Shown: in pieces, positions 7,575 through 16,203 of the stretch
How positions within the stretch are numbered: the first letter of the stretch is position 1
How the letters are laid out: every line of letters starts with the position of its first letter
Notes under the pieces: model-generated
Databases searched by the model: none
What the model was told of the DNA's origin: nothing
The model's input: only the letters and a program-made list of their open reading frames with translations
Assembly: GCA_965218625.1 (NCBI GenBank)
Contig: CBDCLG010000016.1
Location: forward strand, 186,001-250,000
Source of the DNA: Bin5 sp965218625
GTDB taxonomy: Bacteria > Chloroflexota > Anaerolineae > Caldilineales > Caldilineaceae
DNA length: 64,000 nt
Direction: 5' to 3'
Made by a program: the position numbers and the translations under genes

Positions 7575-8921
7575 ATGACCCGACAAAGCATCAGCCGCCG
7601 CGACTTCCTGCGCACATCCGGCCTCGTGGCCGGCGGCGCCGCCATGGCCGCCTGCGCCGTGCCCGGCGCCGCACCTGCCGGCGGCGACGCCATGGCCTCC
7701 GAACCCAAGACCATCGAATTCGTGTCGGGTTGGGGCGGCGCCATAGAACCCTTTAAGCAGATTGCCCAGCTGGATAGCTTCAAGGCCCTCGCCGGCGAAG
7801 ATACAGAATTCAGTGTTCGCCTTGTTGGCCTGGAGGACCTTGCCGCTGCCCTCGCAGCCGGCGATACGCCCGACGGCGGCTCAAACATTGACTACCCCGG
7901 TCACTGGGCGCGCGGCATCGTCATCGACTGCAATGACTATGTGAATGGCAGCGATATCATCGACCCGTCAGGCGTGCTCGAACCCGTTTGGAATGCCGCC
8001 ATCTATGGCAGCAATCTGATCGGTGTGCCCGCCGTCGAGGGCTTCACGTGGTATGGATTGAACTACAATGCCAAGCACGTCGAAGAGGTAGGCCTCGATG
8101 TCGACGACCCGCCCCTGACTTGGGAGGCTGTTATGGAGTGGCATGTGGAACTGTCCAAGTTCGACGAAGGCGGCAACGTCCTCCGCATGGGCTTCGACCC
8201 GGTCGATGCCATGGCGGCCGAGCCGGACTTCATCGCCCACTCCTTCGGCCATGCCTGGTGGAACGACGAAGAACAGACCTTCCATTTTGACCATGAACTC
8301 ATGGCCCTGGGCATCGAAACCCAGGCTGAGTTCTTCCGTCACATTGGCCCCGACAACTTTGCCGGCCTGCGCTCCGTCGAGGGTCAGGGAAGGTGGGGCG
8401 GCTCCTACAACGCAGAGGTGCAATCGATGATAATGGACGGCTACTGGCACTGCGGCGAAACCGTAAACGAGAAACCGGAGCTCGCGCCCTTCAACCGCTC
8501 CGCCTGGCCGCCGGTGCCCGCCTTCCGCGAGGGCGCCAAATTCCAGGCGACCGGCGCCCATATGATCCAGATCTTCAAGGATGCCAAGAATCCGGACGGC
8601 ATGTTCAATTTTGCCGAAATCATGCACACCGATGAGCCGATGAACATAATATTCGATACGAACGGCTGGATCATGGGCGTCAAATCCTTTATGGCGACCA
8701 TCGACCCCGATACGTATCCCGGTCTGCGCTTCTACCTCGAAAGCGTTGATGAAGTCACCGATTGGCTCATCGGCCGCCGCTGCCCGATCCACTGGTACCT
8801 GTTCGCACAGGTGAACGAGCTGCGCGAGCAGGTCTATCGTGACTTTATGACCGCCGAAGAGGCTGTGGCGGAGATGCAAAAGCGCGCCGAGGCCGAATGG
8901 GAGGCGCAGGGACTTTCGTAG
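7575..8921 (+). CDS. Sugar ABC transporter substrate-binding lipoprotein (family 1 extracellular solute-binding type)
   Basis: 448 aa from the ATG at 7575, chosen over 7539 because AAGGAGGA precedes it. The N-terminus has a twin-arginine motif (SRRDFLR, residues 7-13) and a hydrophobic stretch ending in a lipobox (AAMAAC, Cys27). It is therefore predicted to be Tat-exported and lipid-anchored, then followed by a flexible Ala/Gly linker. The mature part ('KTIEFVSGWGGAIEPFKQIAQLDSFK', 'NIDYPGHWARGIVIDCNDYV') looks like a sugar/polyol-binding protein. Two permease genes follow in the same direction. No ATPase is encoded nearby, as is common for systems served by a shared MsmK/UgpC-type ATPase. 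The substrate is unknown. Confidence 0.9.
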   Translation: MTRQSISRRDFLRTSGLVAGGAAMAACAVPGAAPAGGDAMASEPKTIEFVSGWGGAIEPFKQIAQLDSFKALAGEDTEFSVRLVGLEDLAAALAAGDTPDGGSNIDYPGHWARGIVIDCNDYVNGSDIIDPSGVLEPVWNAAIYGSNLIGVPAVEGFTWYGLNYNAKHVEEVGLDVDDPPLTWEAVMEWHVELSKFDEGGNVLRMGFDPVDAMAAEPDFIAHSFGHAWWNDEEQTFHFDHELMALGIETQAEFFRHIGPDNFAGLRSVEGQGRWGGSYNAEVQSMIMDGYWHCGETVNEKPELAPFNRSAWPPVPAFREGAKFQATGAHMIQIFKDAKNPDGMFNFAEIMHTDEPMNIIFDTNGWIMGVKSFMATIDPDTYPGLRFYLESVDEVTDWLIGRRCPIHWYLFAQVNELREQVYRDFMTAEEAVAEMQKRAEAEWEAQGLS

Positions 8922-8989
8922 TCGCACGCCGGCGACCGCTCCAGCTCTGTCCGGTCGCCGGCCGTCTGCTCCCCTTCCAGGGTGACTTC

Positions 8990-9907
8990 ATGGCCGCACG
9001 TGCACAAAAGGTCAGCCGTTTTACGCCGGGTGAATGGCGCAACCTGCGCCTGGGCCTGCTGTTCGTCTCGCCCTGGGCTTTGGGCTTTCTCGTCTTCACC
9101 ATCTATCCACTGCTCGCATCGCTCTACTATAGCCTGACCCGCTACGATCTGCTGCGGCCCCCCGTCTTCCTCGGCTTGAAGAACTACACCATCCTCTTCT
9201 TCGACGATCCCCACTTCTGGAACGTGATGGGCAACACCATCTACTATGTCGGGTTCAGCGTCCCGCTGGGCGTAGGCTCGGCCTTCATCATCGCCAATAT
9301 GCTCAACTCGCGCGTCGTCGCCCGCACCTTTTTCCGCGGCATTATCTACATTCCCTCGATTGTGCCCGCAGTCGCCTCCGCAATGGTGTGGGACTTCCTC
9401 ATGAACGTCCAGTGGGGTGCAATCAACGGTATCCTGCGCTCTTTCGGCCTACCCATCATCCCCTTCCTGTCGAATCCGGCATGGTCCAAGCCGTCGCTGA
9501 TCCTTGTTGCCGTTTGGGCCAATGGCGCCGCTGTCGTGATCTTCCTCGCCTCACTGCAGGATGTGCCGCGCGCGCTCTACGAAGCCGCCACCGTCGACGG
9601 GGCCAACATGTGGCACCGTTTTCGCAACGTTACGATTCCAATTACTTCACCAATCATCCTGTTCAACCTGATCATGGGGCTGATCGTCGCCTTCCAGGAG
9701 TTTACGATCCCATGGCTGCTCACACATGGCGGCCCCATGAATTCGACAGAGTTCTACCTGGTGCATCTGTACCGCAACGCTTTCGCCTATCTACGCATGG
9801 GTAAGGCGTCTGCACTCGCCTGGATTCTCCTCTTCATCATCGTCGTCTTTACCATGATTGTTTTCCGCTCCTCTGCACGCTGGGTCTACTACGGGGGCGA
9901 AAGATGA
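8990..9907 (+). CDS. Sugar ABC transporter permease, MalF/UgpA type
   Basis: 305 aa, start ATG 8990. Six predicted membrane segments, beginning 'LRLGLLFVSPWALGFLVFTIYPLLASLYYSLTRYD', a classic start for the MalF/LacF/UgpA permease family. The cytoplasmic EAA loop that docks the ATPase is 'LYEAATVDGANMWHRFRNVTIP'. The closing segment is 'ALAWILLFIIVVFTMIVFRSSARWVYY'. The stop overlaps the next permease start by 4 bases (ATGA), showing translational coupling. Works with the binding protein at 7575 and the partner permease at 9904. Confidence 0.94.
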   Translation: MAARAQKVSRFTPGEWRNLRLGLLFVSPWALGFLVFTIYPLLASLYYSLTRYDLLRPPVFLGLKNYTILFFDDPHFWNVMGNTIYYVGFSVPLGVGSAFIIANMLNSRVVARTFFRGIIYIPSIVPAVASAMVWDFLMNVQWGAINGILRSFGLPIIPFLSNPAWSKPSLILVAVWANGAAVVIFLASLQDVPRALYEAATVDGANMWHRFRNVTIPITSPIILFNLIMGLIVAFQEFTIPWLLTHGGPMNSTEFYLVHLYRNAFAYLRMGKASALAWILLFIIVVFTMIVFRSSARWVYYGGER

Positions 9908-10819
9908 GCACAGCAGCCTCCCAACAGCAGGTAAGACCCGTACCCAGGCACTACGGCGTGGGCAAGAGACGCCTGGTCGATTTCTCCATCGAATTCATTA
10001 AATACCTCGTACTGATTCCCCTGACCTTCAGTTTCGCCTTTCCCCTCTACTGGATGGTCAGCTCTGCGCTCAAGGTAGATTCGCAGGTATTCACGGTACC
10101 GCCGATTCTGGTCCCGATTCCTGCCCATCCCGAGAACTTCGTCAATGCCTGGCAGATACTGCCGTTTACCCAGTACGCGGTCAACTCCATCTTTCTCTAT
10201 ACGGGTCCGGTCGTGCTCTTCACGCTGCTGTCTTCAACCATCGTCGCCTACGGTTTTTCCCGTATCCGCTGGCCGGGGCGGGACACGCTCTTCTGGGTGG
10301 TGGTGATGACGATGATGCTGCCGTGGGCGGTAACGATGGTGCCCCTCTTCATCACCTTCAAAGCGCTCGGCTGGCTGGATACCTACCGCCCGCTCGTGGT
10401 GCCCGCCCTCTTCGGCCATCCCTACATGATCTTCCTGCTGCGCCAGTTCTTTTTGACGCTGCCCGAGGAGCTCTCCGACGCCGCCCGCATCGACGGCGCC
10501 AGTGAATTCGGCATCCTCTTCCGCATCATTCTGCCGCTGACCAAGCCTGCCCTGGCCGTCGTCGCGCTCTTCCGCTTCCTCTGGGCCTGGAACGACTATC
10601 TCGGTCCCCTGATCTACCTGCGCGACGAGGATCGCTACCCCCTGGCGCTGGGCATTGAGATCCTCAGCCGCCGTGCCAATGACATCGGCAACTTCAGCAA
10701 CGGTCTCCCCTACCTGATGGCCGTCAGCACGATTGTCGCCCTGCCTGTCATTCTTCACCTTCTTCCTTGCCCAGCGCACCTTTATCGAGGGCATCTCCCT
10801 GACCGGGGTCAAGGGTTAG
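9904..10819 (+). CDS. Sugar ABC transporter permease, MalG/UgpE type, with C-terminal frameshift
   Basis: Six-TM permease of the MalG/UgpE family with a conserved EAA-type loop ('LPEELSDAARIDGASEFGILFRIILP'). The open frame runs to 10836, but its last ~25 residues are not family-like. From about 10754 another frame encodes the expected end, TFFLAQRTFIEGISLTGVKG, stopping at 10819. One extra base (or two missing) near 10751-10756 explains this. The family's C-terminal 'QR.FI.GI..G.VKG' tail helps pair with the ATPase, so the altered tail may impair function. Otherwise intact. It follows the MalF-type gene with a 4-base overlap. Confidence 0.88.
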
Positions 10820-10840
10820 GCCCGGGGGACAACTAGCCTT

Positions 10841-12619
10841 ATGCGCCTTTCTGCCCTCGCGCTGCTTGTTGCAGCGGCGCTCTTTGCCGGTTGCTCGGAA
10901 TTCGGCGTCCTCGATCTGCAGGGCCTCTCCGCTGACAAGGGCTCCCCCCAAGCGCGCATTGATGTCATTGCCCGGCAACTCGCCTCCCCACCTGAATCCT
11001 CGGCTTCGGGCGGCGAATCATCTTCCCGCTGCAGCGGCCAATTCGTCGAACACCAGCTGCCCCACGTTACCGGAACGGCCTTCGAACGCGTCACCTACTT
11101 CACCAGCAACGGCGCCGGCCTGGCCGTGGGCGACCTTGATAACGACGGCGACGAGGACTTCGTCCTCGCCAACCTGCTTGGCCCCAACCAGATCTTCTGG
11201 AACGAGGGCGGCTGGCAGTTCCGCCCGCAACTCCTGCTCGACGGCAGCCTGCGCGGGCTCGCCCTGGTTGACGTGGACGGAGACGGCTGGCTCGACATCA
11301 CCGCCACCAGCCGATCGGCAGCCCTACTCTACTGGCGGAACAACGGCGGCGAGGACGGGGCCGCGCCGTTCACAGAGGAGCAGGAGCCGGGCCGCCTCCA
11401 GGGGGTGAGCGGCTTCGCCTACTCGCTGCAGTGGGGCGACCTCGACCTGGACGGCGACCTCGACCTGGTGACCGCCTCGTATGACGCCTCGCTGGAGAAG
11501 CAGATGGGACGCCGTTCGTTGGAGGCAACCGACAAAAACGGCGTGTTCGTCTACGAGAACGTCAACGGGCGCTTCCTGCCTACACGTCTGGCGTCCAAGG
11601 CGCAAGGCCTGGCATTGGAACTGCTGGACCTGAACGGCGACGGGCGGCTTGACATCCTGGTAGGCAATGACTTCGACGTGCGCGACGTCGTCTTTCTGAA
11701 TCAGCCAGACGGCAAATGGATCAAGACCGAGCCGTTTGCAACCACAACCTTCAGTACGATGAGCTTCGACAGCGGCGACATCGATAACGACGGCCGCTGG
11801 GAGCTGTTTGCCGCCGACATGCACCCCTACTCTGAAGACGAGGAGATCATGCGCCAGTGGCGGCCTGTCATGGAGACGATGCCGCCGCCTAGTCCGGATG
11901 ACGGCCCCCAAGTGATGGCGAACGTCCTGCAGGAGCGGCGAGACGAAGGCTGGGCAGATACCGCCGAGGACTGGCGCATCCCCTTCAGCGGCTGGACCTG
12001 GTCGGTCCAGTTCGGCGATTTGGACCAGGACGGTCTGCTCGATCTGTACGTCGTCAACGGCATGACCGCGATGGAGATCTTCAGCCACCTGCCGGGCGAT
12101 GAGTTGGTCGAGGAGAACCAGGCCTACCGCAACGACGGCGGCAGCCAGTTTGCGCCCGCGCCCGAGTGGAAGCTCAACAGCACCGCCGGCGGGCGCGGCA
12201 TGACCATGGCCGATTTTGACGGCGACGGCGACCTGGACGTGCTGATCAACAACCTGCGCGCCCCTTCCCAAATGTTCGAGAACCAGCTGTGCAGCGGCCT
12301 GTCCCTGATCGTGGACCTGCGCCAGTCCGGCAGCGGCAACACGCGCGCACTGGGCGCCGAACTGCTTCTGCATACCTCGACAGGCGTCTACCGGCGCAGC
12401 GTGCAGGCGGCAGGCGGCTACCTCTCCGGGCGCAGCGCGCGGCAACACTTCGGTCTTCCGCACGGGAGCAGGATTGAAGCACTGGAGGTGCGCTGGCCGG
12501 ACGGCGTCGTTTCGATGATCGAAGGTCCCGTCCTGGAGCCTGACAGCTGGCTCACCATCACGCGGAGCGACGCGCTCCCTGAGCAGTCCCCTCCAACCGG
12601 CCAGGCCGGCCAGCCTTGA
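10841..12619 (+). CDS. FG-GAP/VCBS repeat lipoprotein with C-terminal ASPIC/UnbV domain (CRTAC1-like)
   Basis: 592 aa. Signal peptide ending in a lipobox (LFAGC, Cys18), so a surface lipoprotein. At least seven FG-GAP repeats carry calcium-loop motifs (for example DLDNDGDEDF, DVDGDGWLD, DLDLDGDLD, DLNGDGRLD, DIDNDGRWE, DLDQDGLLD and DFDGDGDLD), forming an integrin-like beta-propeller. The last ~70 residues are an ASPIC/UnbV domain: 'LGAELLLHTSTGVYRRSV', 'ARQHFGLP', 'ALEVRWPDG', 'SWLTI'. Function unknown; such proteins are thought to mediate adhesion or carbohydrate binding. It starts 22 bases after the restored end of the permease, so may belong to the sugar-uptake operon. Decayed copies of its 3' end recur at 14237-14460 and 15985-16145. 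Confidence 0.9.
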   Translation: MRLSALALLVAAALFAGCSEFGVLDLQGLSADKGSPQARIDVIARQLASPPESSASGGESSSRCSGQFVEHQLPHVTGTAFERVTYFTSNGAGLAVGDLDNDGDEDFVLANLLGPNQIFWNEGGWQFRPQLLLDGSLRGLALVDVDGDGWLDITATSRSAALLYWRNNGGEDGAAPFTEEQEPGRLQGVSGFAYSLQWGDLDLDGDLDLVTASYDASLEKQMGRRSLEATDKNGVFVYENVNGRFLPTRLASKAQGLALELLDLNGDGRLDILVGNDFDVRDVVFLNQPDGKWIKTEPFATTTFSTMSFDSGDIDNDGRWELFAADMHPYSEDEEIMRQWRPVMETMPPPSPDDGPQVMANVLQERRDEGWADTAEDWRIPFSGWTWSVQFGDLDQDGLLDLYVVNGMTAMEIFSHLPGDELVEENQAYRNDGGSQFAPAPEWKLNSTAGGRGMTMADFDGDGDLDVLINNLRAPSQMFENQLCSGLSLIVDLRQSGSGNTRALGAELLLHTSTGVYRRSVQAAGGYLSGRSARQHFGLPHGSRIEALEVRWPDGVVSMIEGPVLEPDSWLTITRSDALPEQSPPTGQAGQP

Positions 12620-12651
12620 GCTGACTACGACCAAGACCTCTCCTACGTACA

Positions 12652-14104
12652 ATGAATCAACCCCCTACAACCCTTCGAACGAGCACAAATGGAAGATTCT
12701 GGCTGCCCTGGCCGGCGTCGTCCTTATGGCTTCGCTTGTCTTCAGCTCGGCTGCCGTCGTTCTGCCTGCGATTGTGGACGACTTCAACATCAGCTTTGCC
12801 ATCGGTCAATGGGTGCGCTCCTGTCTTACACCCTCGCTCAGACTTCGATCATGCCCATGGTGGGGCGGCTGGGGGATATGGTCGGCAAGCGACCAGTCTT
12901 CCTGGGCGGCACGATCGCCTTTATGCTCGCGTCGATCCTCCCCGGACTGGCGCCAACCATCGAGCTGCTGCTCCAATTGCGCGTGCTGCAGGCCGTGAGC
13001 GCGGCATTCGCCATCGCCCTGAATTTCGGCATTGTGACCTAGACGTTTTCAGCCGCAGAGCGCGGCAAGGCGCTGGGTATTTTCGGCGCGATCTTTGCGG
13101 CAGGTAGTATCGTCGGGCCGCTGGTAGGCGGCATTCTTTTGGATGCATTGTCGTGGCGTTGGATCTTTTTCGTCGGCCAGCCTCTGAGTGCCATCAGCCT
13201 GATCCTGGCCTGGCGCTATCTGCCCAAGTCCCGCCCTACCGGACGGCAGAGTCTTGACTGGACTGGCTCCTTCCTGCTGTTTGCAGGGCTTCTGACACTC
13301 ATGCTGTACCTGACTTTTGGCGATCGCTTCGGATTTGGTTCTCCGGCCATGCTGGGGCTGCTCGCCGTCTCTGCCCTCTCGCTCTGGCTGTTTGTGCGAA
13401 ACGAGGCACGAGTACAGGATCCTCTCCTCGATCTGTCTCTCTTCAGGAGCGCCCAGTTCAGCTCAAACCTGTCGATACGGATTATCACAAATGTCGCAAT
13501 GGGCGGTAGTTGGCTTCTCTTTCCTTTCTATCTCAGCAATATCTTGCAGTTTGAGCCGGTGCTTGCCGGCATGTTCCTGACATCGTTCTGGATCTTCTTC
13601 GGAGCGTCCGTGCTGATTTCGGGCAACCTGGCCGACCGGTTCGGGAATCCCCTGATCGCCGGCGCGGGTCTGGCAATCCTGGCCTTCGGCTGATACACTG
13701 TCAGCATGCTCAATGCCTCCAGCTCGGCTTTCGATTTCGTTCAGCGGGTCGCGCCGGTAGCGCTGGGTTTTGGGATCTCGCACTCGCCCACAAACAGCGC
13801 GGTCATGGGCTCGGTGCCCCGCGAACGGCTGGGCATTGCCAGTGGCGCCAACACGATTGGGCGCTCTTAAGGACGCACCGCCGGCGTGGCCGCGCTGGGC
13901 GCTGTGTGTGCCAGCCGGGTAAACGTCTATGCCGGGCCTGAATTCGGCGACGTGGTGACGGAGGCGGCCGCCGCGGCCCAGATCGCCGCGTTGAAGGATG
14001 TTACCTACGCGGCCTTGGCCCTGGTAGGCGTCACCCTGGCGTTGATCGCATGGGAAACTTTGCACTCGCATTCGGCCGCGCGGCCCGTTGAGGTTCCTTT
14101 GTAA
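12652..14104 (+). pseudogene. MFS exporter (DHA2, EmrB/QacA-like), copy 1, decayed
   Basis: The fragments read as the same 14-TM DHA2 exporter as the two genes downstream but are broken repeatedly. The start region lies in two frames: ATG 12652 is in a different frame from KWKILAALAGVVLMASLVFS. A frameshift near 12812 separates 'ISFAIGQWV' from 'SYTLAQTSIMPMVGRLGDMVGKRPVF'. Three in-frame stops then interrupt the recognisable protein: TAG at about 13040 where the copies have GIVTETF, TGA at about 13691 where they have AFGCYT, and TAA at about 13868 in the GRTxGRT segment. Each stop is one substitution away from the codon in the sister copies. No full-length product is possible. Same strand and spacing as copies 2 and 3. 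Confidence 0.9.
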
Positions 14105-14236
14105 CCGGCCCTGCTCCCTGCGAATGCGTTCACTGTGGCTGACGACCGCCATGACCGGGATTCAGCAGTTCCGGCGGCCGTTCCCTCTTGGTATCCTGCG
14201 CCATTTGGCATCCCGCATCCGGCAATTCACGTACTG

Positions 14237-14460
14237 TTAGGAGCGAATCTGATACTCCATACCTCCAAAGAAGCCGCCCACCGCAGCGTATACGCGGCCG
14301 GCGGGTGCTTCTCCTGCCGCAGCGTGCGTCAACAATTCGGCCTGCCTTGGAAAGCAGAATTCACGCTCTTGAAGTCCGCTGGCCGGTCCGGTCAGTTTCT
14401 GTCATCGTTGGCGACGACGTCCCGCCTGACAGTTGGTTGACCATCACTCGAGGTCCCTGA
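14237..14460 (+). pseudogene. Remnant of the ASPIC/UnbV domain (duplicated 3' end of the 10841-12619 gene)
   Basis: Reads LGANLILHTSKEAAHRSVYA..., matching LGAELLLHTSTGVYRRSVQA in the intact lipoprotein, then 'RQQFGLP' against 'RQHFGLP'. After a frameshift near 14350 it continues 'RIHALEVRWP', '...PDSWLTITRGP' against 'RIEALEVRWPDG', 'PDSWLTITRSD'. It has no start codon or upstream FG-GAP repeats, so it is a non-functional tail carried along by duplication. It sits between MFS copy 1 and copy 2, in the same relative place as the intact ASPIC tail before copy 1. Confidence 0.88.
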
Positions 14461-14529
14461 GATGCTTCCTGGCTTTCTTCAGGCCACTCCCCCCCGTTTC
14501 GTTCGGCGCAACAATCTCCTTCCTGATTC

Positions 14530-15981
14530 ATGACGCTTTTGCCTGGCACCCTGACAACAAGGCGCAGATGGCTCATTTTTGCTGCCATCTGTAGCGGCAT
14601 TTTCCTTGACTCGAAAGAGGGCAGCATCGTTGTTGTCATACTGCCCGCCCTTGTAAACGAGCTTCAGGTCGACTTCACGCTTGTTCAGTGGGTTGTCCTT
14701 TCCTTTACGCTTACAAAAACGGCAATTATCCTGAGCGTAGGAAGATTGGGCGATATGATCGGCAAGAGGCCTGTCTTTCTTGGCGGGACTCTTGCCTTCT
14801 TGGTCGGTTCCGTCCTCTCCGGTCTGGCGCCAAATATCGAGCTTCTCCTCCTGTTTCGCGTAATCCAGGCAATTGGCGGAGCCTTTGCCACCGCCCTCAG
14901 CATGGGCATTGTGACCGAGATCTTTCCTGCTTCCGAGCGGGGCAAGGCCCTGGGACTGTTCAGCGCCGCCGTCTCATTGGGCGGCGTCGCCGGACCGTTT
15001 TTGGGTGGGATGGCGCTGGAATTCCTCTCCTGGCGCTGGATCTTCTTTGTCGGCTTTCCCTTCAGTTGTGTCAGCTTCTTCCTCGCCTGGCGCTACATGC
15101 CCAGCACCAACCCAGGCGGCAGGCAAAACTTCGACTGGACCGGCTCCGTTCTCTTGGCCGCCTTTCTCTTGACTTTCATACTCTTCCTGACGTTCGGTCA
15201 CCGTTTCGGATACCGCTCCACCGCAATGTTGGGACTATTCGCCTTCTCAATGCTGGCCCTGGCCCTGTTCATCCACACAGAACGCCGCGTGAAGGATCCG
15301 CTCCTCGATCTGTCGATCTTCAGGAACGCGCAGTTCAGCCTCAACCTCTCGATGCGCTTCGTCAGCTTCATTGTTATCGGCGGCGTCTACCTTCTCCTCC
15401 CTTTCTATCTGACGAACCTGCTTCAGTTAGAGCCTGTGGTCGTGGGCCTGCTTCTGACGACAACCTGGATTTCCTTCGGGATAGCTTCCCCGTTCGCAGG
15501 CACCCTGTCCGACCGCTTTGGCTACCGCCGCATCGCCGGCGCCGGACTGATTATGATGGCCATCGGCTGTTACTCTGTGAGCACCCTCAGCCTCGAAACG
15601 TCGATCCTCGGCTACATTGTGCGGGTGTCCGCTTTGGGCCTGGGCATGGGGCTGTTCCAGTCCCCAAACAACAGCGCCGTAATGGGCTCCGTTCCGCGCG
15701 AACGTCTTGGTGTCGTCAGCGGCATCAACGTCATTGGGCGCACTCTTGGGCGCACTTCCGGAATCGCAGCCTTGGGCGCGCTTTGGGCAAGCCGTGTCAC
15801 TGCACATGCCGGACCGGACTACATTGGGAGTGTCACCGAAGCGGCAGCCATGGCCCAGATCGCGGCACTACGCGACATCTCCTATACCGCGCTCGCGATT
15901 CTCGCGGTCGCGCTGATTCTGAGTGCATGGGGAATTCTGGAGGCCCGGGTACCGCTCCGAAGGGTCCAGAGTGGACTCTGA
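14530..15981 (+). CDS. MFS transporter, DHA2 family (EmrB/QacA-like), copy 2
   Basis: 483 aa, expected length for a 14-TM drug:H+ antiporter-2 protein. MFS motif A is 'GRLGDMIGKRPVFLGG'. The conserved segment 'FRVIQAIGGAFATALSMGIVTEIFPASERGKALGLFSAAVSLGGVAGP' includes the family's motif C region, and 'LSWRWIFFVGFP' is the hallmark of DHA2 proteins. 'GMGLFQSPNNSAVMGSVPRERLGVVSG' is shared with copies 1 and 3. Predicted proton-driven efflux of small amphipathic compounds; substrate unknown. ATG at 14530. The stop at 15979-15981 runs directly into an ASPIC remnant. Intact, unlike copy 1. Confidence 0.92.
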   Translation: MTLLPGTLTTRRRWLIFAAICSGIFLDSKEGSIVVVILPALVNELQVDFTLVQWVVLSFTLTKTAIILSVGRLGDMIGKRPVFLGGTLAFLVGSVLSGLAPNIELLLLFRVIQAIGGAFATALSMGIVTEIFPASERGKALGLFSAAVSLGGVAGPFLGGMALEFLSWRWIFFVGFPFSCVSFFLAWRYMPSTNPGGRQNFDWTGSVLLAAFLLTFILFLTFGHRFGYRSTAMLGLFAFSMLALALFIHTERRVKDPLLDLSIFRNAQFSLNLSMRFVSFIVIGGVYLLLPFYLTNLLQLEPVVVGLLLTTTWISFGIASPFAGTLSDRFGYRRIAGAGLIMMAIGCYSVSTLSLETSILGYIVRVSALGLGMGLFQSPNNSAVMGSVPRERLGVVSGINVIGRTLGRTSGIAALGALWASRVTAHAGPDYIGSVTEAAAMAQIAALRDISYTALAILAVALILSAWGILEARVPLRRVQSGL

Positions 15982-15984
15982 CCG

Positions 15985-16145
15985 GCTCTTGCGCCGGCAA
16001 CACTTCGGTCCTCCTGACGTGTCCAGATTCCACGGCCTGGAGGTCCGTTGGCCGGACCTATTCATTTCGTAGATAGATGGCCGATATCTTCAGCCGAACG
16101 GCAATTTAACTGTCCTACGTTCCGACGAATGGTCCGAGCAGCGGT
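15985..16145 (+). pseudogene. Second remnant of the ASPIC/UnbV domain
   Basis: Begins within a few bases of the stop of MFS copy 2. It reads RRQHFGPPDVSRFHGLEVRWPD, matching ARQHFGLPHGSRIEALEVRWPDG of the intact lipoprotein, then degrades. Further on, 'LTVLRSDEWSEQ' still aligns with 'LTITRSDALPEQ'. More eroded and shorter than the remnant at 14237. It marks the junction of the second tandem duplication just before MFS copy 3. Confidence 0.8.
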
Positions 16146-16203
16146 CTTGGGCCCTCGGTCCCTTCTGATCATCCTACCGTGAAAGTGTGAATCTCCGCCC
16201 GCG

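Noticed and set aside
11324..12652. 442-codon open frame on the minus strand
   Set aside because: Antisense shadow of the FG-GAP/ASPIC lipoprotein; no domain features.
14688..16076. 462-codon open frame on the plus strand in another frame of MFS copy 2
   Set aside because: Arg/Ser/His-rich shadow translation with no hydrophobic segments, whereas the other frame encodes a clear 14-TM exporter. Its tail only happens to cover the ASPIC remnant.
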